Assembly: GCF_963576545.1 (NCBI RefSeq)
Contig: NC_083641.1
Location: 17,216,002-17,280,001 of the forward strand
From: Limanda limanda
Lineage: Eukaryota; Chordata; Actinopteri; Pleuronectiformes; Pleuronectidae
Direction: 5' to 3'
DNA length: 64,000 nucleotides
Shown: one piece after another, positions 1-12,300 of the stretch
Numbering within the stretch: the first letter of the stretch is position 1
How the letters are laid out: each line of letters starts with the position of its first letter
The notes under the pieces: model-generated
The model's database searches: none
What the model was told of the DNA's origin: nothing
Seen by the model: only the letters and a program-made list of their open reading frames with translations
Translations under genes and position numbers: made by a program

Positions 1-133
1 ATTTGTGCTGCAACTGCTTTTATTAATAACCTCTGTGGGTCAGATCCCTGTAGGGAGGCACAGAATCACCCACAGCTCCAGGTGTCACTAAGACTTATTG
101 AGGTGTTTTCCCTGCTTCTAGTGCTGGACTGAT

Positions 134-3100
134 CTAATCATAGTATGACCAGAAGTTGAGAATGTTCTTCTTCAGTGACACACTATTTGTTATTAGAGCA
201 GGTTTAATATCTTTGAACGACAAATATTCCTCTCTTTTACCTGCGGTGTATTCTCTGTCGTGGGTCCCTCCAGCTCTGTGGGTCGCCTTTAACAAACCAC
301 GTTGGATGCCCTGCACAGGTTTAGCGATACAGGCGCCATCGTAATCAAACCAGGTTGCACGTGCTGTCTTTGTTTGATAGCCTGTGCAGAGCTGTCAGGC
401 TCAAGCTGCTCTCCACTCTGTGTTTCTGCTGTGTTGTTTCTTTTCACAGCAGGATTGAGTTTACCAGAAGTTGTGGGAGGCCCGCTCGGTGACAGAGACT
501 CAATTGGACTGTACCATATGCTCAGCATGTGTGGACTGAGATGACTCTTCAATAACAATTTGCCTACTCCCACCGGTGGTCGGGGCTGATTCATGAGCTC
601 CCGTGGACACAGCGGGACAGCTGACCGGTGCCAGAGACACTCAATCATTGGTAGCTGCAGTGGTTATCTGAAAATCACAAGTAACATTCATTATCCGCGC
701 ATCAATCCGCTGGGTGGATGTAGTGGGGACGTTGATGTCACATCTGAAGTCGTGTGGAGCGGGAATAGCGTTGTCACCCACAGTGCCTCTTGGTCTGGAG
801 GGATTGTGTCTTTCAGTTGTTTTGCTGCATGATGCTCCACATCAGAAATAGAAGCATCACAGCATCAGACAGTGTTTTGGGTATTTTCGTGCCGACTTTC
901 TGATTGAACAAATGCAGCGATGCCACTTTGATCATTTGTGTCCAGCACAGGTGTAAAACGATTCGTAGCATGCATTAAACCTCACTTAGTGTCTGCACAG
1001 TGCTGTGAGTGGACTGCATGGTAAAGCCATTAGGTTTACTGTTTGTTTCATTATAACCTTTTATCTGTGACAGATGATTATTCTCCTGGGAGGTTTTCAC
1101 TGTAGCGTTGGCTTCATCGTTGCCAGCTACCTTAAACCGGGTATCATGGTGATTCTCATTAGTATTTTTTACTGCTGGTCTCTCAGTATGTATTACAGAA
1201 AATGAGGTGAATCCATCAGTGTTAATAGCGTGGTGTTTACTGCTGCCAACCAGGGAACCGTTCTTCTCATCCCTGTTCTCTGCCATTTGTTTTGTGGCTG
1301 CATCTGAATGCTTTTCTGACAAGGTCACTGTTGTTTGCACATCCTCCCTCTCTTTGGTGTGATTTGTGTCATCACCAGTCCCCAGCAAGGACTCATCATC
1401 GCCACTCGCTATGAGCTTTTTCAGCGTCGGATTCGGCATTGAATATTTCCTCCACTGAGGCTGATCTCGTTAGCTCTGTCGGGCTACAGGTGCCAGGTAA
1501 ACTGTCACCTCCAAACAGTATGAGGTTTAGCAGCGCTGACGTGCTGCTGAGAGGAAATTGATTGTTTTTAGCTTCGGGGCTCATTGATGCCATTAGGGTC
1601 TGTACAGATCTCTGCTTGTTATCATCAACAGGAGCATGCAAAGCATCCGAATGGCCTGCCTGCTCTGACAGTTTGAACGAGCACGGCTGGCCTGAGGTCA
1701 TGTCAAAGGAGGAGGCGGGACGGACTTATCTGAGGGGCAGACTGCCCTTGGTGAGGCTGCGGCTGCCCTGTGGAGATGCGGTCCTCAGATGACAAGGCTG
1801 CGGGTGGCCTGGCAGATGAGTCACGATACGTTTGCTGGGGCAGAGCAGGATTCACCGAAACGAATATATATGTACTTCTTCAATCATGTTAGACATTAAA
1901 GGGCCCTCAATACTTTATTCAAATGTACGTGCTCTGCTGGCTGTGTCTCATTTGCGCTCTGTAGAAGTGAAGCAGATTTCGAAACTCGAGTATCTAATTT
2001 ATTCCCATCATCTGAAACCATGTAAATAATTTATTTACCAAGAGTAGAACGATTTACTCCTAAAATGGTCTGAGCTGCCAATCATGGGGCTGTGAGTGAC
2101 AGCATATTAATCTAACTGTCTCTTACAGACTGATTGATTTGATCTCGCTGCCCCACCGACTTGAGAGTGGGCTGTCTTGCATGTATTACCAAATTCTGAA
2201 AGTGCCAAATTCTGAGAGAGTTGTGGGACTATTTGTGGTTTAGCATTCTCTGAAAATGCCCCCTGGACAACTTTGTTCTCAGTACTTTCTTCAGCGAGTG
2301 AAGACTTATCTCCGTGCTTTGTAAGCGTGGCCCAGTGGGTAGACATATGAGCTTTAATCCTCGTGTATCGCTTTTCTATGAATTGATGTCATTGTTGATA
2401 GTTCTGGGCTCTGGCACCTTAGAGCTCGGTGTAGTAGTCTGTGATTGCCTGTCACTTTGTAGGAAAATGGATTATTTTTCATTTCAACAACTTTTGCAGT
2501 ATTTTCACCCAGATGAATGAGCCGATGCTCACCGGCCCCCCGACTGTTTAATCAGAGTGTGGCAGCAAGACGAGTTTGTAACCGTGTGCCCTTCGTCTCT
2601 ATTAAGTTCTTCAGAATTAGTAGTTGGTCCAGGGGAACGTTTTTCATGTCCTCTCTCTCCGAGTCTCCCTGTTATATATGATGTCTTCCTCTCTTGCCGT
2701 TTCCTCTCTTTTAGCCTCTTCTCCTTCCTTTGCCATCAACTCTCTGCTTTTCAGATTCATCTTTATGTTTTTATTTTAGTCACACCTTTACCTCTAGCAC
2801 CTTTTTCTTTCTTACCGCTCACTTCCTCTTGTCTTGGATCTTTGTTGTGTCTCCTCCATGCATCGTCCTCCTTTGTGGTGTCTTCACCTTCCTCTCTATT
2901 TGTCTTGGCCTTGTGGGTTTCCATTTTTCACCCTCCCTGTTTGCACTTTAGTTTATCCCAAGTCCAGTATTAATTATGTCTTCCTTTTTCCTCTCAGTTT
3001 AACAATATTGAAATGATTGTTCTCTTTTGCTCTCCAATTTTCAATCTCCCCTGCTCCATCGTCCTCATCCTGCATCTTCAGTATCTCCTTTTGTCTCTTT

Positions 3101-5030
3101 CATTTCTCTGCCGTGCTGCTTGTCTTAATGTTGTCTTTGTCCTCATCTTCTGCAACGACAGTCAACACCTTCTCATTTCTATCTGCTAGCTTTAGATTGT
3201 GGACCATTAGTGACTCTCTGAATTAAATCATTTTAATTACAGAGACTGTTGCTTACATGTTCATCAACGCTAACATTTTTGATGGATTCCCTCCAAGTCC
3301 AGTCATGTCAGTCTCTCAGAGAAGGTGTCCCTTGGCACTGTTGTAAGTGTCAGCATAGATGGCTGATTGTCAAAGTTCTGTAATGATTATGAAATAAACA
3401 ATACAGAATATGTGTACAGATGCAAACTTGTTGGCAAAAAACCTTGGATCCCAACTTCAACATAGGTCCCTTTGTCTGCAAGCTAAGTTTAGATGGTGTT
3501 GCGCTCTTCAATAAAGGGTTTGAAGGATCATCGCTTCCTGTCAGAGCGTGGGATTCAGGAGTTTCCACTTAAGAAGACTGACAGTTGCGCTACGAGCTTC
3601 AATCAACCTCGTCCATGCAGTTGGATGTGATGCAAGAACACGTTTCCCCGCGCCATGGGGAGCCTCAGCGCTGACAGCCGTGTTATTTACTGACCTACTG
3701 CTGAAGTACAGAGGCTGATTTGGGGCAAACACATTTCTGAAGTTTGTCCAGAGACCGTGGGAAACATTTTGCTGTTCAAACTGAAATACTTCACTCTTGA
3801 CTGTAGTTGGCGGTAACATTTTTTCCACACATCTTTTGTTTCCAATCTTTAACTGGTTTCATCAGAGTATGAATAATGTTTTGAACGATAGAATGCTGTG
3901 GTTGTCGAGCTCACTCTCTTAGTGACAGAAGTTTCATTACAATCGATGTGCCTCGTTGGTTTCTTGGTGTCTTTATGTGTTACCGACGACATCTTGGCTA
4001 CACGCAGTCATTTGAATCCAACTGCTCCTATATCTGAGAAAAAAGATTTGACTAGGGAATTGTTCCGAACACTTTGAATATGATTTCTAGTTTTGCTAAA
4101 GGATACCACCAGTTTTTCTCTCACATCGAAACTACAATTCTTGAAAATGTTTTGTTTCCTTATTTTTCTGTTCAGTATTTCTTCTTGGTCCCCATTCGAC
4201 TGTCGGTGTAAATGAAGTATCGAGGTAGTGAATTGATTCAAATCTAATGCGAGCCCCTCTGTGCTAAGAGATGCTGAGGAAGGCATCAGGTGACCGTGCA
4301 GGCAGAGCCACAGATTTCTCAGTGGACACAGTTCGATCTTTCTGGCAAGTCAAACACAAGTTCGTCAAAGTGCTTCCTCTCACTGAATCTTCTGCTGTAC
4401 CATTTTGGAAGATGGATGGCCTCATACTCAACGGATGCTCATTTCGCCCCAGGTTTGAAATCCCCTTTTCATCCTTGCCCGGTACCGTTTGTCATTATTG
4501 CCATTACGCAGCGCAGCCGGGTTATCAATTACACGAGGATGAGATGCAGATTGGACTGGAACTACTGGCCCTCCGTCAGCAGATGTTAGAGAGTCGGTAT
4601 TTCTGTGAACATCAAGCAGAGTGGGAAGCCAAAAAGAAACAATCTTTTCATAATTAGAGATCAATGGGGTTTCTGATTCAATGCGTATCCTCATAGTTGA
4701 TGGATTGTCTCCTGTTGGTGTGAGAGACGTTTGCCCATTTCTGGAAATAAAACGCCTCCTGCTCGCTGATACAATTACAGCCAATGCTTTAGTGATTTGT
4801 ATTCTCTCATAAGGTCGTGTTGGTCTGGTGCCAAAAAAGACCACCCCTGGAAGCTTGGCAGGCACTGCTGCTGCAGTGTGTTGGTGTGTGCGCTCTGTAG
4901 TTGTTGCTTCTGTGCCGTGACCAATTGTGTTTCCCTTTCCCATAAGCAGATTCGTTGTGACAGTTGTGCCTTTTGTTTGTTCTGTGTGGTAACCTTGGAA
5001 ATATTTTTTTGGTCCTCACTGAAAAGAAAA
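134..5030 (-). pseudogene. Decayed Ser/Thr/Asn-rich protein-coding region, unidentified
   Basis: No intact gene is visible, but the minus strand reads as protein-like sequence in a chain of patches that change frame and are cut by stops. Patches run from about 5030 to 4428 (two competing frames), 4286-4008, 3828-3541, 3568-3350, 2515-2368, 2346-2107, 2020-1910, 1785-1396, 1439-975, 970-700 and 648-134. Composition is steady: rich in Ser, Thr, Asn, Gln, Glu and Lys, poor in hydrophobics, as in a long disordered or mucin-like exon. Several patches continue cleanly through a single stop; for example the patch ending at 1396 extends upstream past one TGA-free segment and one TAA near 1737. A pyrimidine-rich block at about 2640-3230 interrupts the series. 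I do not recognise the protein. It could be a pseudogenised large exon, or less likely a fast-evolving gene whose exons I could not connect. It lies downstream of TTC12 in the same orientation. Confidence 0.4.
2640..3230. repeat. Pyrimidine-rich low-complexity stretch
   Basis: The plus strand is dominated by C and T with many CTC, TTC and CCT runs. It yields open frames rich in Leu, Ser and Phe, but this is what pyrimidine-rich DNA produces in any frame. No gene is supported. Confidence 0.6.
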
Positions 5031-5189
5031 AAAACAAAACATGTCACTTTTCCCCCAAAGGCTGTCCTTCTTCGAGAATCAATGCTGTATATTCACATAC
5101 ATTTGAAGAGTTCATTAACTTTAAATGTCAGGTTACCCCTAAAGCTACTATATAATTTTGAGAAGGTTAGGTGTATAATACTGTTTTGA

Positions 5190-6220
5190 GGATTGAAGGG
5201 AGCCTTGCCAACACTTCATTTTAGCTTATCTCCCTCAGTGATTGTGAACACTTGGAGAGTTCCATGTCATAAATTACTAATTATGCTGTGTTTTTAGATA
5301 TCTACATCTAGAATTGCAGCAACAGTAGAAAAAGTAAAGTCCACTGGCGGTAATACGTAGTTATTTTAGTAGAATCAAGAACAATGTTATTAGTTCTGGT
5401 TGTTTGGTGTGTTTTATATTAACAAAAAGTATTGGCATGGCAGACTGACAAATTATTTTAACTTAGTTTCTTTCGTTAATAAATGTTCATTGAAAATTTC
5501 AATTATTACGACTTTGGAGTCTTCGAAAGATTTTTTCATAAAAAATTCTTAAACAGGTCCTGAAGAGATTAAGAATTAAAAAAAATGTTTTAGAAGTTGT
5601 ACCTTCATTTCCTTATTCATCATTTATTCCTCATTTATGAATAAAAAAAAGCATTAAAAGCTAAAACCCAAACCTTACTGACAAATCAAAAACATAAAAA
5701 GAGGGTAACACCTCATAAAAGAAAATGTGAAATCAATGTAGCCTGAATATTAAACTCCCAATTTTAGGTGTTTCGCTTTTATAGTGAGATTAATACATAA
5801 CACATCAGCAGATAGTGAAAGCTTTAAAACGTTTATAAAAAATAAAATACTGGGTATAAAAACACTGGAATTACCTTTAAAAATATTTCTGACTTTGCAG
5901 ATGATGAGACCACCAGTAAAACTGGACGATGGGCAAGCAATACTGAGTAATTATGGTAAATAAGAGACCTTTAACGATTAAGTGCCAGGTTTCTACTTCT
6001 ATGCTAAGCCTCAACCGCACATCTCTCTGATCCACGTCTACGATCAAATCCCATCAGTGTGTGAATCTGCTGGATCAATATCAGTGTTACAATCCAACAA
6101 TTACAGTTCTTATACCACTGTACAAGTGAACTCTGCAGAGTGGGTTCTTATTGATTAAAGCAGTGTCTTCTGCCTTATTTCTGCTTCATAATTTAGGACC
6201 CATTTGGAGTTTTAATGTAG
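5190..6220. other. AT-rich spacer downstream of TTC12, no gene seen
   Basis: About 1 kb of AT-rich sequence with short A and T runs and no reading frame or family match on either strand. It separates the decayed coding region from the TTC12 poly(A) signal. Confidence 0.6.
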
Positions 6221-6225
6221 GAAAC

Positions 6226-6231
6226 TTTATT
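6226..6231 (-). terminator. ttc12: Poly(A) signal of TTC12
   Basis: AATAAA on the minus strand, 112 bases beyond the TTC12 stop codon (6343-6345). It is the first canonical hexamer downstream of the gene. Confidence 0.6.
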
Positions 6232-6342
6232 CATGATAATTAACTGTTAATTCTCAGGGGCATTGCTCATGTTTAATTTTGTTTATATGGGTTAAGCAGG
6301 TAGGAGCAGCGTCTTATCTAATGAATGTAAAACATTTGCTTG

Positions 6343-9300
6343 TCATGAGTTGATGAGCTTCACACAGGAGTGCAGGACTTCAAAGCCGTGTAGTTCTCGA
6401 ACCTTTTCCGTATGTCTGGAAATTAAAACAAAACACATTGAATGGGTATTCAGTCGGTTGGCATTGAATTGAAACCACAATTTGTGAATTTATGAGCCTG
6501 GGGACTAAAGATCAGCACAAACTCAACACATTCAAAACAGAGCTCTTCATAAAAACAATGCTGGCGCCCACTGGCCATTGTAGAGGCACAGAAATCCCTC
6601 ATCAATTTAAGAACACTACGCCACTATGACAGCAGTGATTTTTACCCCCAGATATATTTAAAAGTAAAAACTGAAATGTCAAATTGAAATATTAAATATG
6701 TATTCAAACCCTTGGCTGTGTAACTTTAAGCTTAAGAACCTCCCATCTAACCTGACCATCTTAAAGACGGTTGTAAGAGGATTTTTTGTGATCACATTTG
6801 TTGTTTGCATATATTTGTCAGTGTGGTATTTGTAATAGCCTGTCACTGCTCCTTCAGTATTTGCATGTGTGGTGTGTGTAGTGGGGCTGCACCTGGGCGC
6901 AGATCGACACAGCGTCGCCAGAGCAATCGCTGCATTTAGCTGCACAGCCGTCTTCTTTGCATCCCCTGCAGCATGGCGTAGCAGCAGCAGCACAATATCA
7001 GTGCCCAGCAGATTGCTGGCAGTTCCCTCCAACTGAAGGCAGTTGGCCAAACAGAGGGCTGCGTTTCCTAACACCAACTCATCACAGCTGGAGCCCAGCA
7101 GATGACGTAAGATGGACAGCTCTGTGTTGAACATTTAAGGAACATCAAAAAAGGAAGAGAAGGACACCATTACATATATTAACATATATCAACACACACA
7201 TGCATGTACATGTAGACACAAACACACACTTGATTTCCATTTTGGGTCAAACCTTAAATAATATTCATGGACTAATGAGGGAGCCTGTGCGAGTTATGGA
7301 AACATGTCAATAATTTCTCACTTTTATCAGACTTCAGCAGCTCCTCTCGGGCCAAATGACTGCCAGCAGTGCACACTGTCAGGGTCTTAATGGCATACTT
7401 GGTGGCATCCTGCCCTGCTCCCTGGGTAAACAAACACAAAAATAACCTGGGCAAATTCTCACTTCACATTCATGTCATGCAATGTATGAAGTGATCATAT
7501 TCAGAAATATTACCATGAGTAATGTACCTCATCAGAAAAAGGCAAGTTGTGTCTTCATCTCCATACTTTATAAAAGACTGTTTAAGTGTATATGAAGTCA
7601 ATGTGCCAGGTCATCAGAAAGTATTTTCATTTAAATCAGTAATTTAATGCAGGGGATGTTAGCTCTACATATTTTGCACTTATAGTGTAGTTATAATGTG
7701 ATATAGTATTCTAATAAAAAATCCTGAGGTCCTTACTCCTGTGTGTGTGTGTGTCACACCAGACTGATGGTGCAGTGAGAGGACAGGCAGAATCATAAGC
7801 CAATTTATTCGGATTTATAGAGGCTACTTTGTGTTGGTTTTAATTGAAGTAAGACTTAATCAAGACCTCTCTGCTGCTACTTTACGTCTCCAAATGCATT
7901 GTCATTCACACATGTGCATCGCAGAAGCTGAGTTGAAACCTAATATTCGTACACCTCGGCCAAAAAAAATCTACATTCAGCAGGAGAAGACTTTGGAAGG
8001 TGCCTCTGGTCTTCATCCGTAATAACCAAAACATCATTAACATAATCCCGCATATAAAATACAAGTGACTTATTCAAGGACGCTGTAGTGTGTTCAGTAT
8101 GTACCTTTAGCAGCTGACACATGGTCCGAACAACACCCCTCTGGATAACAAGCTGCACAGCCTCAGAGGACTGGGGGAGGACAGTGCTCAGTACACCTGT
8201 GGCTCTCTGCAGGACAAAGAGGAATGTTGGCATTATAAATGGAGATAACCACAGATGGAGTAAAGTAGAAGAGGGCAGATGGATGAGAAATTGGTAAAGG
8301 CAGAACAAGATTAAGGAACAATAGCTTTGGGACAAAGAAAGCTGAAAGGGAAAAGGACAAACCAGCTCCAACTGGAGACAAAACAAAAGGGAACTGTGGC
8401 AGTAAAAAGGCAGAGAATAGAAAAAGAAAGGCATGAAGCTTTATAGAGTGTGCCTGCAGCAACTGCAGTAGTTAGTTTCTTGTATTAATGGTGAGAGAGG
8501 TGAAAATCTGTTAGAGTTAAAATAAATTTGTAGTGACCCTTTCAAGGATTATATGGGGCGATAAAAACAAATCATAAATATAAGCATGAGATTTAGAGAG
8601 AGGTCACATATTACTGCATGCTTTGGTTTGCGGGCAACTTGTGTAGAATCTCATATTGTTGCACTAATCTAAGTGCGTCATTTTAGAGTAGGAATCATGT
8701 GGTTTGAGCAGACGAATAACTATAGAAGGAATGAAATGAGTATACTTAGAGCACAAATTAGTAATTTCCGAGAGTTTTTTTTAAGTGAGGGCACAACTCA
8801 CTCATTTAAGTGAATGATCGATGAAGAACTCATAGGATATATTATCTTCCACTATAACCAATTCAGCTTTCTGTTGACTAGTAGAACTGCTCTCATCAGC
8901 TGTGTTCAGAGCAGCAGGAGGCAGCCCATTTTCACAAAATAGCCTCTGATTAAACCACACCGCATTGCCTCCCCCCAGCACCGAACAGCACAAACAAGGT
9001 TAGTGACAACAACAAACCCTGACCATTAAGTACAGGGAGGATGAGCCTCTGGTCTACAGGTGTTATACGGCCCCACTGACAATTCATGAATACAATACAG
9101 TTCACAGTCAAGTCAAAAAAAATACTATGTGTCAGCATAGTTACTGCCACTTTTTTATTTTATTGAAGTAAAGGACTTTTGTGCTTGCTTTGCAGGGACC
9201 TGGAAAAAGCCACCGTTAAGTGTCGATATTTCTTGAAAACCTTTCTAATACATTGAATAAATACATTTGAATTAAGTTTATCCCTTCCCTGTGGAGTTTG

Positions 9301-12300
9301 TGTGGGCAACAAGAAGACTTCACAAGACCCCATTTGGGCAATGTTACCCAGGCAACTCTTGCAGCCAATAGCTAAGAAGCTGAAATCTCATCTGTAAGGA
9401 GAATTTATCATTTAGAATTAAGAAAACTGTCTCTGAGTGGAGTACTGATGGCACAAGATATTCTGTATTTTACATCCACAGATGTATGTTGTCTTTTCTT
9501 GTTATGTGTTATGTTGTGATTGTTGTCATGTCGTAGGCACACTGAGGCAAATTCCAAACAACTGAGTTGTGTTGCAATTAAGTATTAGAACCTGAATCTT
9601 GAAAAAAGACTAGATGACACCAAAAATACATTTCCAGTTAATCTGTCTAACCTGCAATGAAACCACAGGCAGAACACACGTACATAAATAGGTTAGGCTG
9701 TCTTGCCACAGATGTTGAACCAGCAGTGATTGTCCTGCAAAACAGAATGTTAAAGGAATAGCAGGGTCGTCAGTCCTGAACCAGGAGATTTTGATTTATT
9801 ACATCAAGTAAGTCTGCATTCTCGCAAGGTCATGTAATGACTGCTGTTTTTTTTACACCAACACATTTCTTCTAAAAGCAGCAGTCTACAGTTCAAGGAG
9901 TAGCTAAGTGATCTTTGAGTCACAGTACTTAGCGCTGGTTTACCCTTGTGAGGTGCAATGACGGAGTAGTGAAAGTTCACAATGAGAAGTAAAGCATTTC
10001 ATGGAGATGAAGGAAAACCCTGTCATGAACTCAGTGATAGTTAATGGCTGTGTGACCTGGCCTTCATAGAGGATATTATTCTCTGCACTGAACGTCAAGC
10101 TCCAAGGTCCCAACCAGCTTCTCTGCTTTGAAATGGGATTTTAAAGTGGATTGAAGTACAAATGGAGACGGGTAACACTGTGCATTATCCTGCAAAAACA
10201 TTTACAACACCTGAATGGGCTGGTGAGTGCACAAAGCTAAAAGTAAGCTAAGCTGAGAAAAGAGCAGGGAACAAATTGTCAAAATACAAAAACGGTGACG
10301 ACATCAGGTGACATGAGCTGCCAGACAGCCAACAAGTAAGAACTAAAAAAGGAAGAAAGAGACCGATGGGTGGAAGTGTGGTGCTCTGGGGGCCTTGCAC
10401 AGGCAGTGTGAAACTGCCATAACAGCCATTAGCACAGGCAGCGGCACCAAGAGCTGGAGTTTTAATCAACTGTAATGACACATACGCAGGATCCTCTGAA
10501 CATTGTGAATTGTTGTTACTTCCTTTTGGGGCACATTGCCAATCAGCTCACGAGCCCTGGAAAAGGCTCGTTGCTCAAGACAAATGTCTTTTTTCTAGTT
10601 ATCTGAAGAAATTTTGCTTTATAGGATATAAACAAGTTTGGAAACAAACAAACATTTTCAGCAAGCATCAGCGAAGTTATGTTTTGAAACCATCAGACAT
10701 CGACCAACTTGAAAACCTCACTAATGATGTGAACGTGTTCGGGTTTCTAATTCCTACATGAATGTTTTTTGAACCCATCTCAGGACTAAAGAGTCGAGCT
10801 GAAGTAAAGTTCACTCACCGTGATAACTCCCCCGTCACTGTCGCTCAGCAGGCCGACACAGCAGCCACACAGTGAAACAGCATGCTCCTGCAAAACGGCA
10901 GGGACAGAGAAGTGACCAAGGCAATTCTCACATACATGTCACCCCTCAATAGGTGACACCACACATCATGGCCGATGCGAAGACTCCATCTGCTTCCCTG
11001 GTCCATTGTCTTTTACAGTATATTATAGTCTGATTATTTTTCAGCAGTATAGTGTACTCATAGTACAGCAGTTGTCATGTGTTACCTGTATGACCGGAGA
11101 AGGTGTAGTTGAGAGGTTGATGATCAATCCAAGCATGGGGTAAAGGATCTCCTTGTATTCACATGCACTGCACTGCCTCTGCAATGAAACCGATTCTTCA
11201 ATGAATGAATTGTATACAATGTACAAGACTATTATGTCATCCACTCTTTGTCTTGTAGCACCTGAACTCAAATAAATAATTCAATGATTAACCATGTGTC
11301 TTTCTGAACAGAGGCTGTAATAATACTAACAATGGCAACCGGAAAGGCTTCCCAACACTCTGGATCATGAGCAAGCTTGTGATGGATGACGTTGTCCCGA
11401 GCCAGAGAGCCAATAACCGACAAAAGTGGTGGAAGGATCTGACGATTGTTCTTGTTGATACTTCTCTATTAAATCAGAAAGAGGTGTGAATATTCGCCTT
11501 AAAAACACACACACAAACACACACACTCTGTATACAAATACCTATATATCTTACCAGTATTGATGTAAATGGCACAATGACAGACTCGGTCAACGTATTC
11601 CTTAACTGAATGTGAAATCTGTAAGAAAAAATGAACACATTTCTTTGTGTCAGACAGACACACTGTGTTAAGTGTATGTGCATATTCACACTACCAAACA
11701 GAGGTAGTATAAACTAGGGGTTGACTGATTAACATTCTATTCTTATGAATATTGGAATAGTTAGTATGGAATCAAAGAGCAACTTTTAGTTATCGGGTTC
11801 CTCATGCATATTTATTTCAACGTGAGAACCACGCAAAAAGCAACCAATAAATTCTAGTCAGCCGCCATGTCGGTTAATCCCAGTACAAACACAACATTCT
11901 GCACACAATCACAATGAGCGACCTGAAGTGTAGGTTCTTCTCTGCTCAGCGTGAGACAAGCAAACAAATCAACAACTCTGTCAACTGAGTAGGTAAAAGC
12001 TTGAAAGCAAACCACATATAAGTGGTGCCTCTTTCCACTGTGAGCAAATAAGTGCCTAGTGCATCTAACAACCCCACACAGTCCCAATTGGTCTTTTTAC
12101 ACAGTAAAACAAACAAAATGTCTGAGTCATCCACATAGCACTTCACGTCAGGTGAAAAAGCATTGATTGTCATGTGTCTGAAATTTCCCACTCATCCACT
12201 TCACAGGCAATAAGAGGCAGATGTATTTGCTTTGTTCCTGAACTGTTATTATAGTGTATTATAGTATTATAGTGTATTATAACTGCCTCCACCAGTCAGG

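Noticed and set aside
2557..3226. Leu/Ser/Phe-rich open frames on the plus strand
   Set aside because: Artefact of pyrimidine-rich DNA; no start context, domain or splice support.
6679..6892. Reading through the donor at 6892 to a longer TTC12 C-terminus
   Set aside because: The read-through peptide has no resemblance to TTC12, while splicing to 6343-6415 restores the family's K-L-H-G-like ending in frame.
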